From: Terriglobia bacterium
GTDB lineage: Bacteria; Acidobacteriota; Terriglobia; Terriglobales; Acidobacteriaceae
Assembly: GCA_020073185.1 (NCBI GenBank)
Contig: JAIQFT010000042.1
Location: 1-36,289 of the forward strand
Length of the DNA: 36,289 nucleotides
Direction: 5' to 3'
The translations under genes and the position numbers were made by a program. The notes beneath the pieces are model-generated. The model saw only the letters and a list, made by a program, of their open reading frames with translations. It was not told the origin of the DNA and searched no databases. This document shows positions 23,087 through 32,708 of the stretch, one piece after another; within the stretch, counting starts at the first letter, position 1; every line of letters begins with the position of its first letter.

Positions 23087-24706
23087 CTATTTTTTCTCGC
23101 CGCCGGCTTCCAGTTCCGTGGCTCGCTCCGCCGTAGCGCCGGTTTTTTCCGGGCGGAGCAGGGGAAACAGGATGACGTCGCGGATGGAGCGCGAGTCGGT
23201 CAGCAACATCGTGACACGATCAATTCCCAAACCGTAGCCCGCGGTGGGCGGCATGCCGTAGGAAAGGGCGCGGACGTAGTCGTAGTCCACCTCGGCCATG
23301 GCTTCCTCGTCACCAGCGGCGCGGGCGCGCACCTGGTCCTGGAAGCGCCGCAGTTGCTCCTCGGGATCGTTCAGCTCGCTGAAGGCGTTGCCGATTTCGA
23401 GGCCGCCGACGAAAACCTCGAAGCGCTCGACCCAGCCGGGTTCGTCACGTTTATCCTTCGATAGCGGTGAGACGGACTTGGGGAAGTCGCAAATCATGGT
23501 GGGCTGGAAGAGCATTTTTTCGGCGACGGCTTCGAACAGCGCGACGGTGGTCTTGCCAAGGTCGGCGCCGTCGAACTCGACGCGTTGGATTTCCTCGCGG
23601 CCGACTCCGTCGAGGCGCTGGCGCTCGCCAATCACTTCGCCGCGAACGGAGTTGAGGCGAGTAACGGCCGCTTCGAGCTGGGCGGCATCGGAGAAGTCGC
23701 CAACCCGCGGCGCGGGCGCGGCGGCGGCGGGCCAGTACTTGACGATCGCGTCACGCATGGAGAGCCGCTGCCACGCGGTCCAATCCAGTTCGCGGCCGTT
23801 GAAGGTGTTGACGGTCGCGCCGTTCACCTCGCGGGCCACGAAGGGCAGCATCTCCTCGGTCAGGTCCATCAGGTCGCGGTAATCGCTGTAGGCCTGGTAG
23901 AACTCGAGCATGGTGAACTCGGGGTTGTGCTGCGTGGAGATGCCTTCGTTGCGGAAGTTGCGGTTGATCTCGTACACGCGTTCCAGCCCGCCGACGATCA
24001 GCCGCTTCAGGTACAGCTCGGGCGCGATTCTTAAAAAAAGATCGATGTCGAGGGTGTTGTGGTGCGTAATAAACGGGCGCGCCACCGCTCCACCGGCGAC
24101 GGGGTGCATCATCGGCGTTTCCACCTCGACGAAGCTGCGCGCGTCGAAGAATCGCCGCAGTGCCTGCACTACCTTGGCGCGCTTCACAAAGACCGAGCGC
24201 ACTTCGGGGTTCATCACCAGGTCCACGTAGCGCTGGCGGTAACGCGTCTCGACGTCGGTGAGCCCGTGCCATTTTTCCGGCAGCGGGAGCAGGTCCTTGG
24301 CGAGGAAGGTGCTCTCGTCCACGTGCACCGTGAGCTCGCCGGTGCGGGTGCGGAACAGGTAACCGCGGACGCCGATGTGATCGCCGATATCGAGCAGCTT
24401 GAACAGCTCCCAGCCCTTGTCGCCGACTGCGTCCTTCTTGGCGTAAATCTGCAGCCGCAGGCCGGCCTGCTGAAGGTGCGCGAAAGCCGCCTTGCCCATC
24501 AGACGAATGCCCACCAGACGCCCGGCGATGCGCATCTCGACCTTATTGGCTTCGAGTTCCTCGGAGGTCTTGCCGGAGTAATCGGTGACGATCTGCGGAA
24601 CCGTGTGCGTGGTGGCGAACTTGTGCGGATACGCCGGTTGGCCGAGAGCTTCGATCTGAGCCAGTTTGTCGAGGCGGAGTTGGTAGATTTTTTCGTCGAG
24701 TGCCAA
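23087..24706 (-). CDS. lysS: Lysyl-tRNA synthetase, class II
   Basis: Charges tRNA-Lys with lysine. An N-terminal OB-fold (about residues 55-150, VEMRIAGRLVGIRLMGKAAF) is followed by the class II catalytic core. Motif 1 includes VEVETPMMHPVAGGA, motif 2 is RNFRNEGISTQHNPEF, and motif 3 is GLGIDRVTMLLTDSRSIRDV. At 539 aa it is somewhat longer than the usual ~500; part of the excess is a segment around residues 330-375 between motifs 2 and 3. The only start compatible with a full OB-fold is a TTG at 24706, because an in-frame stop lies just upstream. There is no Shine-Dalgarno, but a TATAAT box lies 32 bp upstream. It is divergent from nuoA. Confidence 0.97.
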   Translation of the reverse strand: MALDEKIYQLRLDKLAQIEALGQPAYPHKFATTHTVPQIVTDYSGKTSEELEANKVEMRIAGRLVGIRLMGKAAFAHLQQAGLRLQIYAKKDAVGDKGWELFKLLDIGDHIGVRGYLFRTRTGELTVHVDESTFLAKDLLPLPEKWHGLTDVETRYRQRYVDLVMNPEVRSVFVKRAKVVQALRRFFDARSFVEVETPMMHPVAGGAVARPFITHHNTLDIDLFLRIAPELYLKRLIVGGLERVYEINRNFRNEGISTQHNPEFTMLEFYQAYSDYRDLMDLTEEMLPFVAREVNGATVNTFNGRELDWTAWQRLSMRDAIVKYWPAAAAPAPRVGDFSDAAQLEAAVTRLNSVRGEVIGERQRLDGVGREEIQRVEFDGADLGKTTVALFEAVAEKMLFQPTMICDFPKSVSPLSKDKRDEPGWVERFEVFVGGLEIGNAFSELNDPEEQLRRFQDQVRARAAGDEEAMAEVDYDYVRALSYGMPPTAGYGLGIDRVTMLLTDSRSIRDVILFPLLRPEKTGATAERATELEAGGEKK

Positions 24707-24737
24707 GGCGGTTCAACCTGTGACGTGGAAAACAACG

Positions 24738-24743
24738 ATTATA
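24738..24743 (-). promoter_or_regulatory. -10 box for lysS
   Basis: On the minus strand TATAAT is a perfect sigma70 -10 hexamer, placed so that transcription would start about 25 nt before the TTG start of lysS. No recognisable -35 lies at the proper distance. Confidence 0.5.
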
Positions 24744-24862
24744 AAGGATGGGAGGCGGCCATCCGGGCCGGCGGCATCACGCCGCGACTTGACGGACTGC
24801 CGTAAGCGCACATTGAGTGTGTTCATAGCTCACCAGGTGCTGTGACCGAAGGCCCGCTTCCC

Positions 24863-24891
24863 TTGTATGGCGGCGGGAACGGCTGTAGTAT
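24863..24891 (+). promoter_or_regulatory. Promoter candidate for the nuo operon
   Basis: TTGTAT (24863-24868) and TAGTAT (24886-24891) are separated by exactly 17 nt, each matching the sigma70 boxes at 4 of 6 positions. Transcription would begin about 35 nt before the nuoA start. A plausible single promoter for the whole cluster. Confidence 0.45.
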
Positions 24892-24933
24892 GTTGTGTTT
24901 CCAGAGCCGTACGCCAGGTAGGTCCAGGGAGTT

Positions 24934-25290
24934 ATGCCGCAAAACTACGTCCCTATTTTCCTGTTTGTCGCCGTCGTCGCCGTCGCGATCCCGGCGACGC
25001 TCATGATCGGCAAGCTGGTCCGGCCGAACAATCCGGAAAAAGCCAAACTGATGCCGTACGAGTGCGGCATCGACCCGGTGGACAACGCCCGCGGCCGCTA
25101 CACGGTGCGGTTTTACATCGTCGCCATCCTGTTCGTGGTCTTCGACGTGGAGACCATCTTCCTGTTTCCATGGGCGGTGCAATACCGGGCGCTGGGCTTG
25201 TTCGGACTGGTAGAGATGCTGGTGTTCCTGGTCATCCTGATCGTGGGGTACGTGTGGATCTGGAAAAAGGGCGCGCTGGAATGGGTGTAG
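24934..25290 (+). CDS. nuoA: NADH-quinone oxidoreductase subunit A
   Basis: A 118-aa membrane subunit of complex I with three hydrophobic segments. The family signature is complete: PYECGIDP (the conserved Glu/Cys loop), RYTVRFYIVAILFVVFDVETIFLFPWAV and GLVEMLVFLVILIVGYVWIWKKGALEW. GGGAG about 7 nt before the ATG is a good ribosome-binding site. NuoA helps form the quinone-access loop at the junction of the arms. It is the first gene of the cluster. The next gene is nuoC, not nuoB. Confidence 0.97.
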   Translation: MPQNYVPIFLFVAVVAVAIPATLMIGKLVRPNNPEKAKLMPYECGIDPVDNARGRYTVRFYIVAILFVVFDVETIFLFPWAVQYRALGLFGLVEMLVFLVILIVGYVWIWKKGALEWV

Positions 25291-25497
25291 GCGCCGCCGC
25301 TGGACACTCCGCCCTCCGCCGTTTCTCCAAGTGACCTGGCGTCCAGGGCGAGGTTTGCGCGGCGGCGATGTCCAGCCGGGAAGTGATTTTGGTCACAACT
25401 TGATGTGATCGCACGTTGCGGGGCCGGCACCCGATTGTTAAAAGCAGGGGAACCAACCCATTGCAGCCGTAGCGGTGAGGACCGAGCAAGGAATTCA
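25291..25497. other. nuoA-nuoC spacer where nuoB would be expected
   Basis: 207 bp with no nuoB and no recognisable remnant of it (no SLWPLTFGLACC-like string in any frame). It contains a palindrome TCACA-ACTTGA-TGTGA (25393-25408), which could be a regulator site, and AAGGA before the nuoC start. Confidence 0.7.
25393..25408. promoter_or_regulatory. Palindromic site upstream of nuoC
   Basis: A perfect 5-bp inverted repeat TCACA/TGTGA with a 6-bp spacer. The half-sites are those of CRP/FNR-like regulators but in the reverse arrangement, so no regulator can be assigned. It lies in the spacer where the operon is not overlapped, which would fit an internal control point. Confidence 0.3.
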
Positions 25498-26130
25498 ATG
25501 GCCGACGAGACAACCCCCAAGGACCAGCCCAAGCCGCCGGAGACTAAGCCGGCGGCAGAAAAACCCGCGGCGGCGCCGCCCGCTGCCAAGCCGGCCGCTG
25601 CCGCACCCGCCAAGCCCGCCGGGCCGACCCCGCAGCCGTGGGAATCGGAGATGGTGGCCAAGTTCCAGGCGCGGTTCGGCTCCGGCATCCGCGAGGCCAG
25701 CACGTACGTGGGGCAGAACTACATGGTGGTGGACGGCTCGATCGTCTACGAGGCCTTGCAACTGCTGCGCGATGGCGAGGGCTTCGACTATTGCGTCGAC
25801 ATCACCGCCGTGCACTATCCCAAGCGCGAAGAGCAGTTCGATCTCGTCTGGATCCTTTATTCCTTCCCGCGTAACGAGCGCATTCGCGTGAAGACGCTGC
25901 TCAAGGACGGCGCCTCCGTCCCCAGCGTGGTGGCGCTCTGGTCCACGTCGAACTGGCTGGAGAGGGAAGTGTTCGATATGTTCGGCATCGGTTTCGAAGG
26001 GCATCCCGACCTGAAGCGGATCCTGCTGCCCGACGGCTGGAAGGGCCACCCCTTGCGCAAGGACTACCCCATCCTGCAGCAGGACACGGAATGGGTGAAG
26101 ATCAACCTGGGTATTGAGAGCGGCCAATGA
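25498..26130 (+). CDS. nuoC: NADH-quinone oxidoreductase subunit C with Ala/Pro/Lys-rich extension
   Basis: A 210-aa subunit of the connecting (Q) module. The 30-kDa-subunit domain starts near residue 45, after a low-complexity N-terminal extension ([20 protein letters not shown] and more). Signatures are [43 protein letters not shown] and [27 protein letters not shown] 25498 follows AAGGA, which supports this start even though it includes the extension. NuoC and NuoD are separate here, not fused as in E. coli. The stop overlaps the nuoD start (ATGA, 26127-26130). Confidence 0.96.
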   Translation: MADETTPKDQPKPPETKPAAEKPAAAPPAAKPAAAAPAKPAGPTPQPWESEMVAKFQARFGSGIREASTYVGQNYMVVDGSIVYEALQLLRDGEGFDYCVDITAVHYPKREEQFDLVWILYSFPRNERIRVKTLLKDGASVPSVVALWSTSNWLEREVFDMFGIGFEGHPDLKRILLPDGWKGHPLRKDYPILQQDTEWVKINLGIESGQ

Positions 26131-27281
26131 CGGATTCGACCAAATCAGGTTTTTACGAAGAGACCGCCGCCCCCGACCACACCTTTCTCGATGCCAACGA
26201 GTTGGTGCTCAACATGGGTCCGCAGCACCCGTCCACGCACGGCGTGTTGCGCGTCATTTTGAAGCTGGACGGCGAGAAGGTGCTGGGCACCGAGTGCGTG
26301 ATCGGCTACCTGCACCGCGGGGTAGAAAAGATCGCCGAGAACCGCACCTACACGATGTTCAACCCGTACGTGGACCGCATGGACTACGTCGCCGCGGTCT
26401 CCAACGGGCTGGGCTACTGCCTGGCGGTGGAAAAGTTGCTCAACATCGAGGCGCCGCCGCGCGCCGCCTACATCCGCGTCATCCTCACCGAGCTGAACCG
26501 GATGGCGAGCCACCAACTCTGGCTGGGCACGCACGCGCTCGACATCGGCGCCATGACCCCGCTGTTCTACACCTTCCGTGATCGGGAAGAGATCCTGAAG
26601 ATTTATGAGAAGTACTGCGGCGCCCGGCTGACGACGCATGCCTTCCGCATCGGGGGCACGCTGTACGAGACCTACGAAGGGTTCGAGCAGGACGTCAACA
26701 ACTTCGTGAAGTTCGTCACGCCGAAGATCGGCGAGTACGAGGAGCTGCTGACCACCAACCGCATCTGGGTGGAGCGCACCAAGGGCGTCGGCGTGCTGAG
26801 CGGCAAGGACTGCATCGACTTCGGCGTTACCGGGCCGGTACTGCGGGCCGGAGGCGTGAAGTGGGATCTGCGCAAGGCGCAGCCGTACTCCATGTACGAG
26901 AAATTTGATTTTGAAATTCCCACCGGTGAAAACGGCGATACCTACGACCGGTACATCGTGCGCATTGCCGAGATGCGGCAATCGCTGCGCATCATTGACC
27001 AGGCGGTAAACTCGATTCCCGAAGGCCCGATCATGGCTAAGGTACCGAAAGTGATCAAGCCTCCGGTCGGCGAAGTCTATGTTTCGATCGAGGCGCCCAA
27101 GGGCGAGCTCGGGTACTTTGTGGTGAGCGACGGCTCGACGCAACCGTACCGAGTGCGCGTGCGTCCGCCTTCGTTCGTCAACCTGCAGGCGCTGGACAAG
27201 ATGGTGCGCGGGTCGCTGGTCGCCGATGTGGTCGCCGTCATCGGCACGCTGGACATCGTTTTGGGCGAGGTGGACCGCTGA
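26127..27281 (+). CDS. nuoD: NADH-quinone oxidoreductase subunit D
   Basis: A 384-aa, 49-kDa-type subunit that forms the quinone-binding pocket with NuoB. Signatures include [20 protein letters not shown] (quinone-site His/Thr), [38 protein letters not shown] and the C-terminal [15 protein letters not shown] and [16 protein letters not shown]. Length and motifs are normal. It overlaps nuoC by 4 bp and shares one base with nuoH (TGATG), so it is tightly coupled. Confidence 0.98.
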   Translation: MTDSTKSGFYEETAAPDHTFLDANELVLNMGPQHPSTHGVLRVILKLDGEKVLGTECVIGYLHRGVEKIAENRTYTMFNPYVDRMDYVAAVSNGLGYCLAVEKLLNIEAPPRAAYIRVILTELNRMASHQLWLGTHALDIGAMTPLFYTFRDREEILKIYEKYCGARLTTHAFRIGGTLYETYEGFEQDVNNFVKFVTPKIGEYEELLTTNRIWVERTKGVGVLSGKDCIDFGVTGPVLRAGGVKWDLRKAQPYSMYEKFDFEIPTGENGDTYDRYIVRIAEMRQSLRIIDQAVNSIPEGPIMAKVPKVIKPPVGEVYVSIEAPKGELGYFVVSDGSTQPYRVRVRPPSFVNLQALDKMVRGSLVADVVAVIGTLDIVLGEVDR

Positions 27282-28627
27282 TGCTGGATTACGTCACCTC
27301 TTATCTGCATTCCAACCTCACGCCGGGCCAGGCGGGCAATTGGCTGTGGGCGCTGGTCTACATCCTGCTGATTTTCGCGGGCGTCTCCGGCATCGTCATC
27401 GTGATGAACTGGGGCGAGCGCAAGGCGCTGGCGCACATGCAGGTGCGGCTGGGCCCGATGCGGGTCGGCCCGCACGGCCTGATGCAACCCATCGCCGATG
27501 CCATCAAGCTGCTGACGAAAGAAGACATCATGCCCTCCGAAGCCGACAAGCCCATCTTCTGGATGGCGCCGGTGTGGGTGGTGATGATCGCCTTCAGCGT
27601 GTTCATCGTGGTGCCCTTCGGCCCGACGCACGCTGTCACCGACATGAACATCGGCATCCTGTTCATGCTGGGAGTTTCGTCGCTCGGCGTGCTCGGTGTG
27701 GTGATGGCGGGCTGGGCGTCGAACTCGCATTTTCCGCTGATGGGCGCCCTGCGTTCCAGCGCGCAGATGGTGAGCTACGAAATCGCTATGGGGCTGGCGG
27801 TGGTCTCGGCAATCGTTATGACAGGGCTCGGCGGCATCGGGCCGTATGGCATCGGCGACAGCGCCGGCTCCGGTACGCTCAGCATGATCGGCATCGTGCA
27901 GGCGCAAGCGCAACAGCACGTGTGGTTCATTTTCAAGTTTTTCCCGGTTGGCCTGGTCGCGTTCTTCATCTTCGCCGTCGCCATGATCGCGGAGACCAAC
28001 CGCGCGCCCTTCGACCTGCCGGAAGCCGAATCTGAGCTGGTTGCCGGATTCCACACCGAGTACAGCGGGCTGCGCTGGTCCTTATTTATGCTGGGCGAAT
28101 ACGCGGGCATGGTGGCGGTCAGCTCCATCGCGATCACCCTATGGCTCGGCGGATGGCTGCGACCTTTCCCCAGCACGCACGGCCCGGCGATCAACATCCC
28201 GTTTTTCTGGGAGCATCCCGAACTCGGCGTGGTGGACTTTGCCTTCTCCTTCGCGCCCGCACTGGTGATGTTCGCGCTCGCCTTCTTCAGCTTCTTCAAC
28301 GCCATGCGCATGCCCAAGCACCCGCTGCTGAAAATCCAGACGATGGGCCTGTACGCGTTCGGCCTGGTGCTCGGCGGGGTTGGCCTGGTGCTGCTGGCGC
28401 CGCCGGTGCGCGACCGCATTCAGGACATCTTTTGGTTTGTCTTCAAGATCGCGATTTTCATGTACCTGTACATCTGGTACCGCGCCACCTGGCCGCGTTA
28501 CCGCTTCGACCAGTTGATGAAAGTCGGCTGGAAAATTCTTTTGCCGCTCGGGCTTGGCGTCCTGCTGGTGACCGGAATTATCGGCCTGGGTCCCGAGATC
28601 GCCGCGTGGCTGAAAGGGGTGGTGTAG
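27281..28627 (+). CDS. nuoH: NADH-quinone oxidoreductase subunit H
   Basis: A 448-aa membrane subunit at the junction of the arms, forming the quinone tunnel. Signatures are ERKALAHMQVRLGP, GLMQPIADAIKLLTKED, ETNRAPFDLPEAESELVAGF and the late RATWPRYRFDQLMKVGWK. It is clearly longer than E. coli NuoH (325 aa). The extra sequence is mainly between GGWLRPFPS and FWFVFKIAIFMYLY, where additional hydrophobic segments are visible (LVMFALAFFSFFNAMRM, GLYAFGLVLGGVGLVLLAPP). This long form is seen in several phyla. One-base overlaps join it to nuoD and nuoI. Confidence 0.97.
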   Translation: MLDYVTSYLHSNLTPGQAGNWLWALVYILLIFAGVSGIVIVMNWGERKALAHMQVRLGPMRVGPHGLMQPIADAIKLLTKEDIMPSEADKPIFWMAPVWVVMIAFSVFIVVPFGPTHAVTDMNIGILFMLGVSSLGVLGVVMAGWASNSHFPLMGALRSSAQMVSYEIAMGLAVVSAIVMTGLGGIGPYGIGDSAGSGTLSMIGIVQAQAQQHVWFIFKFFPVGLVAFFIFAVAMIAETNRAPFDLPEAESELVAGFHTEYSGLRWSLFMLGEYAGMVAVSSIAITLWLGGWLRPFPSTHGPAINIPFFWEHPELGVVDFAFSFAPALVMFALAFFSFFNAMRMPKHPLLKIQTMGLYAFGLVLGGVGLVLLAPPVRDRIQDIFWFVFKIAIFMYLYIWYRATWPRYRFDQLMKVGWKILLPLGLGVLLVTGIIGLGPEIAAWLKGVV

Positions 28628-29088
28628 TGAGCATCGCTCCGCTGCTGAACAAAGTCTTCATGGTGGATTTGATCAAGGGCCTGAAGGTTACGTTCAAATA
28701 CCAGCACCCAAGAGAGGTTTACACCGAGCAGTACCCGCTGGAGCGCCCGGCGATCGCGGAGCGCTACCGCGGGCTGCCGCGCCTGAACGTCAACCCGGAG
28801 ACGGGCGAGACGCTGTGCATCGCCTGTAACCTGTGCGCCTCCGCTTGCCCCGAGCATTTGATCGTCGTGCAGAGCGAGCGCAACCCGGTGACCAAGCGCA
28901 AGGAAATGACCAGCTTCACGCTGGACATCAGCCGCTGCATGTTCTGTGGCCTGTGCGCGGAAGCCTGCTCCACCGATTGCCTGGAACTAAGCCAGGATTA
29001 CGAATTCGCTCTCTCCAGCCGCGAAGGCTTCGTCTTCGATCGCGCCAGACTGGAGCGCGGCCCGGAACCGACGGTGTACACGCGATGA
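28627..29088 (+). CDS. nuoI: NADH-quinone oxidoreductase subunit I
   Basis: A 153-aa ferredoxin-like subunit carrying two [4Fe-4S] clusters (N6a/N6b). The motifs are CIACNLCASACP and CMFCGLCAEACSTDCL. The N-terminal LIKGLKVTFKY is the usual membrane-contacting helix. The start is a GTG at 28627 sharing one base with the nuoH stop, preceded by AAAGGGG. An internal ATG at 28660 is less likely. It overlaps nuoJ by 4 bp. Confidence 0.97.
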   Translation: MSIAPLLNKVFMVDLIKGLKVTFKYQHPREVYTEQYPLERPAIAERYRGLPRLNVNPETGETLCIACNLCASACPEHLIVVQSERNPVTKRKEMTSFTLDISRCMFCGLCAEACSTDCLELSQDYEFALSSREGFVFDRARLERGPEPTVYTR

Positions 29089-29594
29089 CGCCGGTTGCTC
29101 CAACTTTCTTTTTCTACCTGCTGTCGGCGGTGGCCGTGGTCAGCGCCATCCTGGTGATCACGCGGAAGAATCCGGTGCACTCGGCGCTGTCGCTGATCTT
29201 CACGCTGCTGGCGCTTGCCGGTCTGTACCTGATGCTGTACGCGCCATTCGTGGCCGGCGTGCAGATCATCCTTTACGCCGGCGGCATCATGGTGCTGTTC
29301 CTATTCGTCATCATGCTGGTGAACATCGAGCGGTCGCAGCGCGAGGTGCAATTCAACCAGCAATGGCATGTGGGGATTATCGCCAGCCTGGCGCTGGGGT
29401 TCCTGTTCCTGTACGTGTACAAGCACGGCAGCTCGATCTTTCCGGTGAACCCGGTTTCGATGCCCGAGCCGATGAACACGCAGCAGGTGGGCATGGCGCT
29501 GTTCCGCAATTACTTGCTGCCGTTTGAAATCGCGTCGCTGCTGTTGCTGGTGGCCATCGTGGGCGCGGTGGTCATGGCGAAGAAAAGGATTTGA
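29085..29594 (+). CDS. nuoJ: NADH-quinone oxidoreductase subunit J
   Basis: A 169-aa membrane subunit with five hydrophobic segments. Signatures are NPVHSALSLIFTLLALAGLY and GVQIILYAGGIMVLFLFVIM (the conserved TM3 pi-bulge region), then the variable loop and a last helix LLLLVAIVGAVVMAKK. The ATG overlaps the nuoI stop (ATGA). It is followed by a 75-bp repeat-type spacer instead of the overlap seen upstream. Confidence 0.96.
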   Translation: MTPVAPTFFFYLLSAVAVVSAILVITRKNPVHSALSLIFTLLALAGLYLMLYAPFVAGVQIILYAGGIMVLFLFVIMLVNIERSQREVQFNQQWHVGIIASLALGFLFLYVYKHGSSIFPVNPVSMPEPMNTQQVGMALFRNYLLPFEIASLLLLVAIVGAVVMAKKRI

Positions 29595-29669
29595 AAAGCG
29601 GTCGATGGCCGTTGCCAACGGCTGCGGACATCGACTAACGACCAACGACTAAGGACAGACGAGAAGCAA
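29595..29669. repeat. CGACTAACGACCAACGACTAA-type spacer between nuoJ and nuoK
   Basis: 75 bp containing GGTCGATGGCCGTTG and then ATCGACTAACGACCAACGAC with a further CTAAGGAC. It is the reverse-complement style of the GGTCGTTGGTCGATGG words at 4.98-5.13 kb. No clear Shine-Dalgarno survives before nuoK (GACGAGAAGCAAATG). Confidence 0.6.
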
Positions 29670-29975
29670 ATGGCTCCCATCGGTACGCTTCACTATCTCG
29701 TAGTCGCCGCGGCGCTATTCGTCATCGGCACCATCGGCGTGGTCACGCGCCGCAACGTGGTCATCATCCTGATGTCGATCGAGCTGATCCTGAACGCGGT
29801 CAACCTGAACCTGGTGGCGTTCTCGCGCCTGTGGAACCTGAACGGGCAGATTTTCTCGATCTTCGTGATTACCGACGCCGCCGCCGAAGCCGCGGTCGGT
29901 CTGGGCATTCTGATCGCCTTCTTCCGCAACAAGGAGACGGTGAATGTGGACGAAGTGGACTTGTTGAAGTGGTAA
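29670..29975 (+). CDS. nuoK: NADH-quinone oxidoreductase subunit K
   Basis: A 101-aa antiporter-like membrane subunit (MrpC/NuoK family) with three helices. The two membrane glutamates important for proton pumping are present: [18 protein letters not shown] and [18 protein letters not shown]. Length and sequence are typical. Confidence 0.97.
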   Translation: MAPIGTLHYLVVAAALFVIGTIGVVTRRNVVIILMSIELILNAVNLNLVAFSRLWNLNGQIFSIFVITDAAAEAAVGLGILIAFFRNKETVNVDEVDLLKW

Positions 29976-30024
29976 TCGGCAGTCGGCTGTCGGGGCCAGA
30001 TTGCTGATCACAGGAGGAACTGTC

Positions 30025-30174
30025 ATGGCTGCCAAGACAATGAAACCCAAAGCGAATAAAAGCAAGATCGTGTCAGTCGAGGTTGGCCCCGTTTGGACTC
30101 ACGTGACGATCCGTTTGAGAAGCGATTTGCTAAGGAAGAGGACGAAGCAAGTCCACGCGAGAAAACCGAAATAG
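30025..30174 (+). CDS. Small ORF with perfect Shine-Dalgarno between nuoK and nuoL (49 aa)
   Basis: A 49-codon frame beginning MAAKTMKPKANKSKIVSVEV and ending RTKQVHARKPK. It is very basic and resembles no protein I recognise. AGGAGG six bases before the ATG is the best ribosome-binding site in the window. It overlaps the start of the next small ORF in a different frame (-1 relative). It may be the original N-terminus of a single gene later split by a frameshift, a translated leader, or a real small protein. The segment is visibly richer in A/T than the nuo genes. Confidence 0.45.
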   Translation: MAAKTMKPKANKSKIVSVEVGPVWTHVTIRLRSDLLRKRTKQVHARKPK

Positions 30175-30419
30175 GCAGAGGGCATAACCCGTGGAAGTCT
30201 CGACTAAAGCTGCTTGAAGAGCCTGAAGCAGCTTTGAAGAAGTATTCGGAAGAGATTGATGCGAGTGAGTTGTCGTTGGCCTCGAAGGCAATTTATTTGG
30301 ATCACTTTACTAATTTCGTTCGTTGGGTGAAAGGCGAATTCCGCCCCGGCAGCGTAAAGAGTCCGTGGCTGACAAGAAAACAGAAGCCGCCCACGACTCC
30401 GCCGATAGCCGAGAGCTGA
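30093..30419 (+). CDS. Small protein with tyrosine-recombinase core-binding-like segment, inside the nuo operon
   Basis: 108 aa from a TTG start; the frame opens at 30060. It is charged at the N-terminus (DPFEKRFAKEEDEASPREK) and then helical. The segment AALKKYSEEIDASELSLASKAIYLDHFTNFVRWVKGEF has the pattern of the SAM-like core-binding domain of phage/tyrosine recombinases (LS-x-A/T-x3-Y-x2-x3-F-x-R-W). No catalytic domain follows, so it cannot be a recombinase by itself. Codon use and base composition differ from the neighbouring nuo genes, which suggests later arrival. It may start upstream through a frameshift from the 30025 frame. Function unknown. Confidence 0.55.
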   Translation: MDSRDDPFEKRFAKEEDEASPREKTEIGRGHNPWKSRLKLLEEPEAALKKYSEEIDASELSLASKAIYLDHFTNFVRWVKGEFRPGSVKSPWLTRKQKPPTTPPIAES

Positions 30420-30454
30420 TGGCCGAGAGCCAGCAGAGCTGAGAGTTAATAAAA
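30400..30454. repeat. GCCGAGAGC-type spacer before nuoL
   Basis: GCCGATAGCCGAGAGCTGAT, GGCCGAGAGCCAGCAGAGC and TGAGAG are near-copies of one word. The same style (TCGGCAGTCGGCTGTCGG) follows nuoK at about 29976-29993. The end of the small ORF runs into these words. Confidence 0.6.
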
Positions 30455-32644
<2,190 letters not shown>

Positions 32645-32708
32645 TTTCCGCGGACAGCGCTGAAGTGAATGGCTGAAAAGCTAAGAGCTAAAGGCTAAGA
32701 GCTGACAA
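32645..32708. repeat. GCTAAGAGCTAAAGGCTAAG-type spacer between nuoL and nuoM
   Basis: 64 bp. The second half is a run of near-identical words (GGCTGAAAAGCTAAGAGC, TAAAGGCTAAGAGCTGAC) that ends 5 bp before nuoM. It leaves no recognisable Shine-Dalgarno for nuoM. Confidence 0.62.

Noticed and set aside
25291-25497. Remnant of nuoB
   Set aside because: No frame carries the conserved cysteine or LWPLTFGLACC-like pattern; the spacer looks like normal intergenic DNA.
30060-30174. Programmed -1 frameshift joining the 30025 and 30093 frames
   Set aside because: No slippery heptamer in the correct phase was found after the stop of the second frame; a mutation or internal TTG start is simpler.
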